Shown here one piece after another: positions 1 through 11,301 of a DNA stretch of 64,000 nucleotides (position 1 is its first letter; each line of letters begins with the position of its first letter). The DNA lies in assembly GCA_037039685.1 (NCBI GenBank), contig JAWNGF010000002.1, positions 5,518,001 through 5,582,000 on the forward strand, given 5' to 3'. A program made the position numbers and the translations under genes. The notes beneath the pieces are model-generated. The model was not told the origin of the DNA and did not search any database. It saw nothing but the letters and a program-made list of their open reading frames with translations. Source of the stretch: Ceratobasidium sp. AG-K. Lineage: Eukaryota > Basidiomycota > Agaricomycetes > Cantharellales > Ceratobasidiaceae.

Positions 1-760
1 CAGTTCGATTGGAGAGGACTTTGGAATGGGGTAATAGGACATGAACTATATGGCGGAAGGGCGTTCGAGCAACCGTAAGACGCTCGCCTCAGGCACACGT
101 AGCTTGGTTTCAAAAAATAATATGATTCAAAGCGCATATATCTACAAAGCTACGTCATAATATGATGTCCCTGAGTACGGAACGTCCTTGGGTCAGTGTG
201 TGTATCGCCTGCCGAAAATATTGAGTTACTCTCTGTTGGTGTCCTCATACTAGTATAACTGGAAATGCTGGTAAAGTGTTGCGCTGCACTCTTACCAAAC
301 AACTTGGTTAAGTTTCGGGCAACAAGCACCAATGGATTTACTGTGAGTGGGAACTCTCTACACCGCATACATGGACCTATCCCAACGAGGCTGATTCCGA
401 GCAGGGCTTCCAAGGTACAGTAGATAAGGTGCCCAGTCGCACATCTACCGGTCGATGATCCTAAGGCGAACCAAAGCAGAGCAACCGTAAAATTGGCGGG
501 TCTACTACCCACAGCAGGTAGGTTGACAGGATGCAAAGGAAAGTTGTTTACAATCGTACGATGAATTAGGGGACGAATCTAGGAGAGCCGCACTGGAACA
601 AAAAATAGCTCTGGACAACTGAACGAAAGGCAGCAAACCGAGAAACGTAGCCTAAGCAAAGAAAAAGTTGGTATCGGAAGGCGGCATACCCGGGGGTAAA
701 TGAGCAGGAATTTCGGCCTTTTCCCCAGATAAATCTATTTGAGCAAGGTTCAAGTCAGTA

Positions 761-3700
761 CTACCAAATGATTGACCTGCGAATCTGGGACTCACCAAGC
801 AATTTAATTTTCAACCCAATCTCAGTCAATGCTTGGACAAACTCTGCCGTCTCAGTGGTCGCAACGTGCCCTCCATCTTTACGCAACATATTCAACCCGT
901 CAGTCCAGTCGGAAAACCGGGAAGCATTCTCCGCAACTTGGTCGGCGAGGGAATGTTTGGATGGTTGATGTTGGTCGGATTGGTCTCGTGATCGCTCTGT
1001 CATGAGCGAAAAGGAGAGCGGGGAAATGGTAGGTGGCGACAATGGAGACGTCACATCCCCGCTCCCATAAGCTACATTGTGAGGGACAGCACAGGTCGCT
1101 GTGGCGACTTCAGCGATGGAAGCGACTTCGACTTTTGAGTTGAGATTTGAATTAGCAGGGCGCAGTCCGGGGGGGGGGGGGCACTTACTACGCTCGGGGA
1201 GGTCTTCAATGCCGCCACGCATGGGTATCTTCATAGCACTATCTATATAGTAAATGTAGCGCATGGTTCTGTCCTAAATACGATGACATAATTAGTCAAC
1301 AAGACGTTGGTATTTGAATTCAGATACATACCAACCGCATGAATCGCCAAGGTCGCTGCGGCCTAATAGGAGCGCTATACGACTCTCGTGCAGCAACGGA
1401 GCCTGCAGGTACGCCGTTTACAAACCACGCACCCTGCATCAAGCATTGGATTCGTTGCTGACGCACAAAAGCGTACGACTCCTTGTACAGCTTTGCGCGG
1501 AGATTGCTATCCCGCCCCAGTTAACAGTCAGCTGAGTTTGAAGAGAGTGGAATCCAACATACCGGACAGGGGGTTTATTGAGTAGGTCGTCGGTAAGTTC
1601 CAGCTCCTTCATCTGGCGCTCGCGGATATCACGATATTCACTATTGACAAAATCTGATTCCATCTAGTCGAAGTCAGTAGAGCGCGCAACGCGTACGCTT
1701 GAATTTCAGCGATTACCTCATGCCACGGCCGTGTGCTCTCGTCGCGTAATGCTAGTTTAATCCTATGAGAGTATTAGTGACTGCAACAGTACACAGAAAT
1801 TTGGTAGACACATACTGGCTCTGAACCAACGCTGCAACCCGGGCAAAATCGTCCGATCCCGCCGCACTCTCGCTCCATAACCTGAGCCAGTTTGAGTGAT
1901 TGATCCCTATCCCAACTTGTAACATACCGAAGGAAAAGGTGCAAGGCAATGGTGTGTACTCGATGAAACGCAAGGAAAAAAGGCAAGAACGAGGTGGAAG
2001 TGGAGTCTACCGTCAGGGTGAGCAAGACAGAAAATTTGAGTCGAAGCTTGTGCAAGGACGTACAGCCTGTTCCAAATATTGCCCAGTGTTCTGTCAAGAT
2101 CTCGACCACTTCGTTGGATGCCTATCATGATATGAGTACCATTCAGCCGAACAATCATAGAAATTTAGGTCAACCTGTATGATCGGACACCGCCTGTTTG
2201 GGGGCCTGCTGACTTGCTCCAGGATGACCTGTAGCTGAAGGGTTAGGTTGGGTAGTATGCCAAATTGACCAACTGACCTTGGCAAAGTGGTCAGGATCGG
2301 ATTGAACAAAAGTTCGCTACCAAAAAACAATCAGGCTTGTTTCAACCCGAGCTCAGGAAATTTCTCGTACCAAGCAGTCGAGTCCCAAGATGCCGACTTG
2401 AGCAAAATCAGATCGAATATTTCCAGTGGAACACCCAAGCATGACCCATTGCTCCCCCTCAAATGTGAGTTTATCGGGCCGACCACCATTGCCTAATCGC
2501 GCTGCCATCCAAACGTAGGTTAAAATGGCCTTTACTGCGGGTTGGTCCACATCCACCGGGGTGGTCTTGCGCAAGTAGGTTATACGCATTAGGTGAGCTT
2601 GAAAGTCCAATATGGATGAGGAGAGATCCGCCGACGCATGTGAGGCCATGAGCCGCTGCCGAAACAATGGAATTAGGTTGCACCAGGGCATAGCTATGCG
2701 ACAGTTTCCACTTACTCGGACGACATTGCGAATGTTTAATCTTTCCAGCTCGTCAATAAGCTCTGAGGCATGAGCATCGGAAGCATTAGACAAGAGTGAG
2801 TTAATCAGCATCATGCTATCACGTTGCAAAGTGTTGGTCATCCTCATTAGCACATCACAAGGTTTGATTCAACTCACCCGCCGAGCGCCATGCCGCTCTC
2901 AGCCATATTGAGCCTAGATACAACCACTGAAAGCGTGTTGGGGGATTGCTGGAGTTGCGCCCATACCACATCAAACCCGTATCGGTACACGCTTCCTGGA
3001 GGCGGTGAGGGACACAATTCAGCAACTGGGGTCGTTGTGGTGGAAGAAGCGGGCATTGCGCCAATGTCTACTCCATATTGTGGGTCTGCCTCGACCAGTC
3101 GCTTGAGGATTGAGGTTGCTGGTCGGATTACGTTGATAGGGTTGTTGGAGTTGGATATGATTGCGACAATCTGCGATGAATTCAAGTAAAATAAGGTGGA
3201 TCCGACAACCCTGGTGAACAACTTACGCGTAGAATAAAACTAGGTTGTAGGTTATCCCAACCGTATTCGTGTTCCATTAGATTTTGCATTGAAGTTAGGG
3301 CGTAGGCCAGGGTGTTCCCCGAATTGTTGTCTATCGCGCGCAGCAACTCCCGAAGGCCATCGCGTTTGAGAAACTCTTGCGTAAACTCGTGTTCCTAGTC
3401 AATAACGTACACTGTCAGAACGATTCTCGATGGCAAACCGATTAACAAAAATGTGTTCACCCGAATATATTTTTGCAGGGAAAATAACGCGTGCTTGATC
3501 GACTCTTTGTCTGCGGCATGGAGTCGGTCTAGAATCTCGGTCGCTTCGATGACCGGCGAACTAACAAGTCTAAAACCCATATTAGTGAGGTTTGTATGAT
3601 GAAAACTGGGAATTGGTGCACTCACTTGAGGTTGACCTTGTCTCGAATCATTCTGCGCAGGTTGTCGTCGGTAACCAACTCATCTCGGTCGTCGCGAAGC

Positions 3701-4028
3701 GCAAAAAGAAGCGGGGGTTCCTGGATTTTGAGACTTATGCACAGCTGTCGAATCACATCGGAGACGGGCTAAGAGGGTTGGAGTCCAGGAAGTTAGGTTT
3801 TGAGAGCAAACCAAGTTGGATGAAGCGTTCCAGCAGAATGGAAGTACTAACAAGAGTTGCATCAATCCTCGCGCGAACCTAGGTTGAACAACACGTTATA
3901 TGATGGCAACATGTTGTAATCGGTGTTCTTACTGTAACCCCCTCCTTGGTGGACACGAGATTAGTCGGTACGAGAACTGATCGTCTGGTCGACTCATGTT
4001 TATTGGACTGTGTACTAGTGCTGTTCAT
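761..4028 (-). CDS. ELMO/CED-12 family protein (ELMO domain plus C-terminal PH region)
   Basis: In animals ELMO proteins partner with DOCK-type exchange factors to activate Rac at the membrane; a similar role is inferred here. Reading down from the ATG at 4026-4028, the first exon ends VSTKEGVT and splices to PVSDVIRQLC and an armadillo-like N-terminus (LFALRDDRDELVTDDNLRRMI). Further exons follow at about 3.6-3.5, 3.4-3.2 and 3.2-2.88 kb. The ELMO core is in 2853-2353, ending in the typical WVMLG...DFAQVGILGLDCL block. A later block (ALRDESTRPWHE, then ERQMKELELTDDLLNKPPVR) leads to the PH region, which ends FSDWTDGLNMLRK...FVQALTEIGLKIKLLG before the TAG at 761-763. At least nine short introns are needed. 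Junctions between 2350 and 1260 are the least certain. Family assignment is confident. Confidence 0.85.
1169..1181. repeat. 13-base G homopolymer inside an ELMO-gene intron
   Basis: An uninterrupted run of 13 G (C on the coding strand) lies just after the splice donor of an intron in the ELMO gene. The donor is at about 1185 and the acceptor at about 1135. Joining these exons gives LPER-IEVASIAEVATATC, so the run is non-coding. Its length is likely to vary between strains and between sequencing reads. Confidence 0.8.
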
Positions 4029-4928
4029 CACAGCAAGAAACTATGCGTACAGTTTGGCGAGAGAAGCTACCCGCAGAAAAGACAAACGAGGCAGGGTGGA
4101 GGCAGGCGTTCAACAAAACAAGCGCTCGATCAGCCACAGTATAAGTGGCGTAAATGATCAATAAATTCCCTGAGGTGTGGCACACTCGTCGCCAACAAAC
4201 TCGACTTGCCCTAGTGCCACCGTGAGATAGACTTGGGCAGACCCCGCAAAATAATCCTATTAGGCAAAGGTGTCAGAGCAAATTCAAGACTGTCTGATAA
4301 GTGCACATAAAACGAGTTTCAGAAATGCGAAAACGACATCTAGCATCGCTTAGTTAGACTAGAACGATTCAGACTGACGTGCAAATAATCGACGATTCAT
4401 CATTTAAGAAAATTAATATGCTGGACTTACGAGCGGTGGACGGTTCGTAAATTTATTTTACTTCCGGCAAGGATACAACAGGCTCCGGACCCTGGTAAAC
4501 AGCGTCCAACAATGGATGATCATCTCGGCACAAATGATTTTTGGTCGTTACAGACAACCTCCACCACCGGAGCATCCGACCGAGGGTTTCCTACGCCACC
4601 CATACTCTGCTTGAATCTTCCCCCCATTGCAAGGTGCTTCTCGAGTACACTGGCTTCTCCAGCATAGTGCGGGCCTTGATCACAGCCCCCTATCAGCTCG
4701 CTCGGTCTACGCATTCTGCCACTGCGTTGTTGCCGAGTTCTAGTTGGTCGTACATATAGTGCTTGGGTTTTCGCCTCGGTCAGAGTTCTATCTCAGCTGC
4801 CCCGGCACCTAGATCCGATCTCTGTCTATGTATCCCTGGTGCCAGGTGACATTCACACGAATCACACAGCATCACTGTAGCCACATCACCCACCCCCAAC
4901 CTCGCCTTCCACTCGACTGTACTCGCCT
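4029..4928. other. Divergent intergenic region (ELMO / SGNH-like gene)
   Basis: About 900 bases separate the start codons of the minus-strand ELMO gene and the plus-strand SGNH-like gene, so both promoters should lie here. I see no convincing coding potential, RNA gene or repeat. The 4520-4760 stretch has open frames on both strands, but their composition and lack of motifs suggest chance. Pyrimidine-rich stretches precede 4929, as is common at fungal promoters. Confidence 0.5.
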
Positions 4929-6573
4929 ATGACCGCCAGCGTCAGTGCAAGCGCTATGATGCGCATTATGGATGCAACTAGTACGGTATGTCGGTGCCAC
5001 CTATGCTTGTCAATTGGTCGTTTATGCGGGAAAAAAGCCACCCGGCCCGAAGCTTTCCGTCGCCGCATATGGTGATAGCTTCGTAGGCCCCCTGTTTGTT
5101 CTCAAAAAGAATACTATGTACATAAAGCGATTCTCAGGCTCGACAGCCAAGGTGGGTTTGCCACTGTAGCCCAGCTGAAGAAGCCAGCTCATATGCGTAA
5201 TAGGGGCTGCAAAATGTCAACTCTGTTTCTCAAACCGGCCCACGACTTATCCAGTCGTTGGACGGTCACATGCCTGACCATGGTGCGCGGGAATAACCCG
5301 GCTCATTTAGGCTTTTTGCTAATGCCCCCCCTTCTTTTTCACAGTGGTACTCGTTTTTGGACACGTCGACCTGCATATCACATACCTTTACAAGGCCCTG
5401 GATAGTCAACTTACGTCCGAGAAGCCCCCCGAGCCCGGCGCATTTGTTCAGACTATTTTCGACGCTTATACCAAGTTTATTCTCGATGAGATCATCCCCC
5501 GTCGTCGGAGCAAGGGCGCTTTACCAGATGAACATGCGTACTTGAAGACAATCCACATTGTCTCAGTGATCATGCCCTGTGTCACCGACGAGCACCTCGA
5601 CCGATCTGCGCAGAAATACAACCAAAAGTCAACAGATTTCCGGAGGCTGATGGGCTTGAGGTTGGCCGATTCAGCATGTCCGACAGACTTGCGTACGAGA
5701 TGCAAAATGATATTCGATTTCAACAAGATGCTGAAAGCGTTTTGCAAGGAGCATAAACTGCATTACGTCGATCTCAACAAGCACATTGCGCCGCTGGAGG
5801 GCGGGCTCGTTCATGCGGAGTATAGGGACGTGTGAGTTTGAACCTTTGTCTCATGGCTGCACAGGTTGACATTCCCCTAGTGACCCTTCGACTATCCACG
5901 TCAAATGGGAGCCTACGATCGAGTTTTGGGTTAAAGAGCTCGAATGTACTGGTCTTGCTATGGATGACGTTGACCCCAACCTCGACGAGAGCTTGGTTGA
6001 GTATGAGCTAAGCAAAATGGACCGAATGAACAAGACCGTATGGAATTTGTTTCATCCATGCGAGTATTTCAAACTGACACAGCATACACCCTCCCGCAGA
6101 GACACAAACGATTTGCAAGTGTTTCCGAAGCAACCTCGCCCCTCTCACGCACGTCCCACTCTCTCACGCCTTCCATCTCTTCCGCATTCACGTCCAGTCC
6201 TGTTTCAGTCGGTGACGGTGCCTGGCGCCGGTCTCATGCGCATAGTGTCTCGTTGACAACCTCCCCCCTGAAGCCGAGTAACAATTCACCTGGGATTTAC
6301 AGGCCCCCTCATTTGGCCACTGCTACTGGTTTGAGCGGCGGAGAGTATGGTCGACGGCGAGGAGCAACTCTGACCTCGGGTCCACCGCCCAGGATGGATG
6401 AGCCGTCTTCCGGAGACTCCTGGCGGGGAGGACGCTCGAGGGAGCCGTCCGATAGTGTATTTGGGCACACACGTACGTATAGTACACATATTACCTTGAT
6501 ATTTGCTGACAACTCCCACCAACTAGGACATAACTCCGTGGCGGCCAGTCCAGGTTGGGGATCACGCCGATAA
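4929..6573 (+). CDS. SGNH/GDSL-like hypothetical protein with Ser/Pro-rich tail
   Basis: The function is not known to me. The ATG at 4929 opens a short exon (MTASVSASAMM...). It splices at about 4980/5039 to PPGPKLSVAAYGDSFVGP, which carries a GDS motif like block I of SGNH hydrolases. The next exon (about 5201-5282, GLQNVNSVSQTGPRLIQSL) joins VVLVFGHVDLHITYLYKAL at about 5345, where a glycine and aspartate sit roughly like block III. An exon at about 5881 brings SDPSTIHVKWEPTIEF, a D...H pair resembling block V. An intron at about 6039-6099 leads to a low-complexity Ser/Thr/Pro/Arg tail, and a last intron at about 6471-6526 leads to the stop at 6573. All junctions keep frame, so the gene appears intact. 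Esterase activity is an inference from partial motifs only. Confidence 0.7.
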
Positions 6574-7169
6574 TAATTCTTATTAGTTTGGTCACATCAT
6601 TGTATTGCTTATCATCAACGCTTTCTGGCACTGTTGTTACTGTCTATCGTGTATGTACTTGTCACTACAACCACTCCGAACCAATGGTTAAATATTCCCA
6701 AAATGGTGCCTGTGTCTCTGATTATGCAATCAGCTTAAAAAGGTACTTGTCCACTCCATCTTTTGATCAAAGGAGGTCCTTCCTGCTTGTTTATGTCATC
6801 GGCTCCCTGTAGACCCGTCATGGCCGCTCCGGTGTCTACGACGCCGCCCTTCTGATTCCTATGTTCCCTCTCGGCTCCCTCTGCTCACACACTTGACCCG
6901 GTTATTGTCTTGAGTTTACTTCCTTTTTCTTGCACATTTCTTGCTGGATTCTCGACCCCCGAGGGAAGCACGCGTCAAAAAACGTTGCGTTGTGCCTCGT
7001 GTTCGCATCTCACCATCTTAAAGAGCACCTGTACTTCCTTGCTCCTCCTTCTTGCGACGATCACTCGGTTTGTTTTCCCTACGCCCGCTCTCTGTCCGAG
7101 TCCGGCACTCTACTTGACCACTCCCGAGTCTCCTACATTTACATCTTACTCTACGATTACGACCAAATC
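6574..7169. other. Intergenic region, nothing recognised
   Basis: This holds the 3' end of the SGNH-like gene and the promoter/5' UTR of the next plus-strand gene. The stretch before 7170 is C/T-rich, typical of a fungal promoter. An open frame continues upstream of the chosen ATG at 7170, but its sequence is low-complexity and I do not count it as coding. Confidence 0.4.
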
Positions 7170-8777
7170 ATGCCACCATTTACTCGGAGCGTAACGAAAA
7201 CTCGCCTGCGAGGCGTGAGCACTCCTCCACGAACCTATCCCGAGCGAGTCTTGGCCCAAATGCAACGAGATTCGTTGTGGGACTCCGAGGCCCCACCCCG
7301 CAAGTTTAGCGATGCTCGAGGTCTCAAGGACATACTCGAAATTTCAGTAGTATTCGTCGTAGCCACCGTACTCGACATCACGAAAGATATTATCATGATT
7401 AGCAAGAAGCCAATGTAAGTCTACCTCATCTCACTTTCCATTCTGGCAACCGAACTAACGTGTGATTGCAGTGGATGGGTGCTAGCCGCCTATCTCGTTC
7501 TAATGGCACTCTCTGGAACGAGCGACTTGTTCGTATCGACATTTATGGCACCCGTGTGCAAGTTGCCCCTCATCTCGGGACGCATTTCGTACTGCACCCA
7601 AGATGCCTTTACCCGCCGATTCGCGCCTGATTTCCCGAAACTTGCGAGCTTGCAGTCTCGTCTCGAGGATGTCATGGATGACTCTGCCAGCAGCTCAATC
7701 GTCGCTGTTGACATCAAGAACTCGGAGATGGCCGTAAGGGACTTGTGAGTTTTCCTACCTTTCTGGGCAGATTTGGGTGTTTACAGCGATGGTAGGACCA
7801 CACTCGTCAAGCTTAGCTCATTGACGGCTAAAGAGTCGCTCGTGAACCGGCTCAATGATTTCGTGGTCGACGCCAAGATCGCCGGTCGGAACTTGCAAAG
7901 ATTCGGCGGTCGAGTGGGTGGAGCAGTAGACCAAATCGTCACCATGAACGAATACGTGCTCAAGTTGCTCGAGAACACTGCCAAGGATGCGCAACCCCAA
8001 ATCTCCAGCGGCCCAATCCAGCGTGTATTCAATGCGCTGTCACCCATCAAACCTTCCGGGGCTCAATCGCTTGCCATTCGAAGGAAAGAGTCGAGACAAT
8101 GTGGTACCAGGCGACGGGAATGATGGAATCTACCGTGCGGAAGTTGATTCTCGAGGCCGAGGCGAACATTGTTGCGCTGGATAGGCTGGAGGAGCAGTTG
8201 GATAACATTAATGAGATGGTATTAAGGGAAGATGAGGGCATTCGTGCGCAAGCTGGAGAAGTGGTATGTTTTTTTCCAGTTGGCAATCGAAGACTCGGCG
8301 TTAATTCGTTTTGGAATAGTTGGCCGAATTATGGACGAAACTCGGCGGAAACAAGAGTGAGTACACTCGAACTCGTATAGAGCCCCAACTCATTGTTTTA
8401 CAGGGAAGCTGCTTAATTTTAGGTCCCACCGCTTGCTCTTGAACGAAATCCGGACGTATCGCAAGCGTGCATTGGCGCATGTTGCTAGCACACTAGTTCA
8501 GCTCCAGCAAGTGTCTGCAGACTTGGACGACCTTAGACAACGAGTGGCGACCCCCGAGTTGGCAGGCGAAGAGGCGGGTATTCCCTTAGAGGTATGGGTG
8601 GTATCTTGACGAGTATGTTCGCCTCTGATGAATTTGCAATAGGTTCATATCGGAAGCATGCAAAAGGGAACCGAGCGATTGCTCGAGGGACGTAAACGCG
8701 CCCGCGAACGTGAGGACGCGTACCTCCAAAAAGTACTCGCCGACGGTAACGACCGACCTTTGCTTCCTGCTGTTTAA
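7170..8777 (+). CDS. Two-TM hypothetical protein with C-terminal coiled coil
   Basis: I do not recognise this family. The ATG at 7170 starts MPPFTRSVTKTRLRG. A hydrophobic segment follows (ILEISVVFVVATVLDI), then an intron at about 7418-7471 and a second hydrophobic segment (GWVLAAYLVLMALSG). The rest is soluble and helical, rich in Leu, Glu, Arg and Gln: AKESLVNRLNDFVVDAKIAG, then ERVETMWYQATGMMESTVRKL after an intron at about 8023-8083, then LDRLEEQLDNINEMVLRED. After three more short introns it ends with ERLLEGRKRAREREDAYL and a TAA at 8775-8777. The layout suggests a membrane-anchored coiled-coil protein of about 400 residues, possibly of an organelle or the nuclear envelope. That location is a guess. 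All introns are short and frame-consistent. Confidence 0.72.
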
Positions 8778-9106
8778 TGTTATTCCTTCGTACTCTTCAG
8801 ATACCAATTAGACGTGAAATGCTTCTTTATGATGGGTTTGTATCACGTATGACGTATTTATGTATCTGTGGATCGGATTGTATCGGCTATATGTCTTGAA
8901 TGATATGATCTAATGAACTCTCGTGGCCGAAATATTGTGAGCTGATTGGAGGAGATTTCTTGGCCCGATGCTTGCCTCAAAACGGCCCATGTTTCTCGAT
9001 TATTACATAAGCTTCCCCAAGTCATAAAGTGGGGTGATTTCATTCTTCCCTCCAACCTGCTCCTTCCCCTTCTCTTCGAACCCTAGACTTGCCCACTACT
9101 ACAGCC
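8778..9106. other. Intergenic region between two plus-strand genes
   Basis: About 330 bases hold the 3' end of the two-TM gene and the promoter of the reductase gene. The last 60 bases before 9107 are C/T-rich, as expected for a fungal core promoter. I see no other feature. Confidence 0.4.
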
Positions 9107-11301
9107 ATGAAGGTCACCGAAAAGATTCAACAAGCCGAGAGGGACGGTCGAATCTGGTGGTCATTTGAGTACTTTCCCCCTCGAACGGCCCAGGTACGAT
9201 TGGTTCTGCCTTTTCAAGTTGTGCATTGAGCTAACGGGGCCCCAGGGTTTGCAAAACTTGCTTGATCGTATAGAGCGCATGCGTGGCCTGGGGCCAGAGT
9301 TCATTGATATTACCTGGTGCGTCGCTGAAAATTCCATTTCCATTACTTTCAGGCTCATGTCCGCATAGGAACGCTGGTGGACGCACCTCGGACCTCACGA
9401 CTGAGATCGTCAAGACATGCCAAGGTTTCATTGGCATCGAGACGTGCATGCACTTGACCTGCACAAACATGCACCAGGAAAAAATCGACACGGCTCTGAG
9501 GGTGCGTTTTTCGTGTGGCAGATTTTGCCCGTGACGCGGACCCTGACTGATCATTTTGTGGGGATACGTGTAGGAGGCCAAGGCTAATGGGTGTCGAAAC
9601 ATTCTTGCTCTGCGTGGCGACCCCCCTTCTGGCCAAGAAGAATGGACCACTGTCGAGGGTGGTTTCCAGCACGGAATCGACCTCGTCAAGTATATCCGAA
9701 AAGAGTATGGCGACTACTTCGACATTGCCGTCGCCGGGTTCCCCCAGACCATTACCCTCCCGGAGGCCGAGGCGAAGCAAGAAATGCAATGGCTCAAGGA
9801 GAAATGCGACGCTGGCGTAAACTTCATATTCACCCAGATGTTCTATGACGCAGATGTCTTTATCCGATGGGTCAAGGCCGCCCGCGAAGCCGGAATCATG
9901 ATTCCAATCGTGCCAGGCATCAACCCGATTCAAACCTGGAACGGCTTTATTCGGGCCACAAGTCTGAGCAGGACCGAGATACCGCAAGACTTGATGAAGA
10001 TTCTCGAACCCCATCAGAACAACGATGAAAAGGTCCGGGAGCTGGGTACAAAAATCGTTGCAGACCTGTGTCGCAAAATCCTGGCCGCCGACATTGGGAT
10101 CAAAGGCCTCCATTTCTACACCATGAACCTCGAAAAGGGCACCAAGATGTTGCTCGAAGAGCTGAACTTTGTTCCTCGCGTCGAGACGATCAAGCCGCTC
10201 CCTTGGAGGCAGTCGCTCACCCCTACTCGTCGCACTGAGACCATTCGTCCGATTTTCTGGGCGAACCGAACCAAGTCTTACTTGTCCCGCACAGAAAACT
10301 GGGACGAGTACCCCAACGGTCGATTCGGTGACTCTCGTTCACCCGCCTATGGAGAACTCGACGGATATGGAGTCTCGCTCAAGCATACGGTACGTATTTC
10401 ACGACTTTCACCGCCTGCCCTTTGCTAATTATCAATCGAACAGCCCGAGGAGGCACTCAAGATCTGGGGTACCCCAACGACCATTGATGATATCAAGGAT
10501 CTATTTGCACGGTTCTGCTCCAAGGAAATCAAGTCCTTGCCGTGGTCGGACCAACCTCCGACGACCGAAATGATTGTCATTGGCGAACAGCTGAAACGCA
10601 TGAACCAGCTCGGGTACTTGACTATCAACTCTCAACCTGCCGTCAATGGAGCTCGCAGCGATGACAAGGCGTTTGGATGGGGTCCCAAGAATGGATACGT
10701 CTACCAAAAGGTGCGTGTGTCATTCAGGTACAGTTTGAGATGATACTGACAATGTCGTCGCAGGCATACTTGGAGTTCCTAGTGCACCCAGAGCAACTTC
10801 AGACCCTCCTCAAGCGTATTGAGCGCGATCCGAACGTGACCTACTATGCGATCAACAAACAAGGTGACCTCAAGACCAACAGCACCAGCGAAGGCCCGAC
10901 GGCCGTCACCTGGGGTGTCTTCCCGGGTAAAGAAGTCGTTCAGCCAACGATCGTTGAAGGAGTTAGCTTTATGGCATGGAAGGTTGGTGCTACCTATTTT
11001 GACCCAAAACGAGTCACTTACACATACCTTATAGGACGAAGCATTCGAGCTGGGTTGCCAGTGGGCCAAGATCTACGAGGCAGGGTCTCCTAGCCGGAAG
11101 TTGATTGAGGGTATCATGGATCAATACTTCCTGGTCAACATTGTGCATAACGACTTCCACGACCGCGAGGCAATCTTCCGCCCCTTCTTCGCCGATGCTG
11201 GGCTCAAGACCAACGGTGACGTCGAAAGCGCTGTCCCAACCACCAATGGCGTCATGTCTAACGGCATGGTCAACGGACACTCCAAGTCTGTCATGGCGTA
11301 A
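9107..11301 (+). CDS. MET13: Methylenetetrahydrofolate reductase
   Basis: This enzyme reduces 5,10-methylenetetrahydrofolate to 5-methyltetrahydrofolate using a flavin and NAD(P)H, supplying methyl groups for methionine synthesis in the cytosol. The first exon begins [14 protein letters not shown] and carries the family motif FEYFPPRT, whose Glu is the catalytic acid region. The barrel continues through [25 protein letters not shown] and [16 protein letters not shown], then [13 protein letters not shown] and GINPIQTW. The eukaryotic C-terminal S-adenosylmethionine-regulatory domain follows ([44 protein letters not shown]). There are six introns, and the stop is at 11301. The N-terminus resembles yeast Met13 more than Met12. 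The tail after [14 protein letters not shown] is a Ser/Asn/Gly-rich extension. The gene looks complete. Confidence 0.95.

Noticed and set aside
1..760. Minus-strand frame of 128 codons at 150-536
   Set aside because: It has no motif and no link to the ELMO gene, which ends at 761. I see nothing supportable in the first 760 bases.
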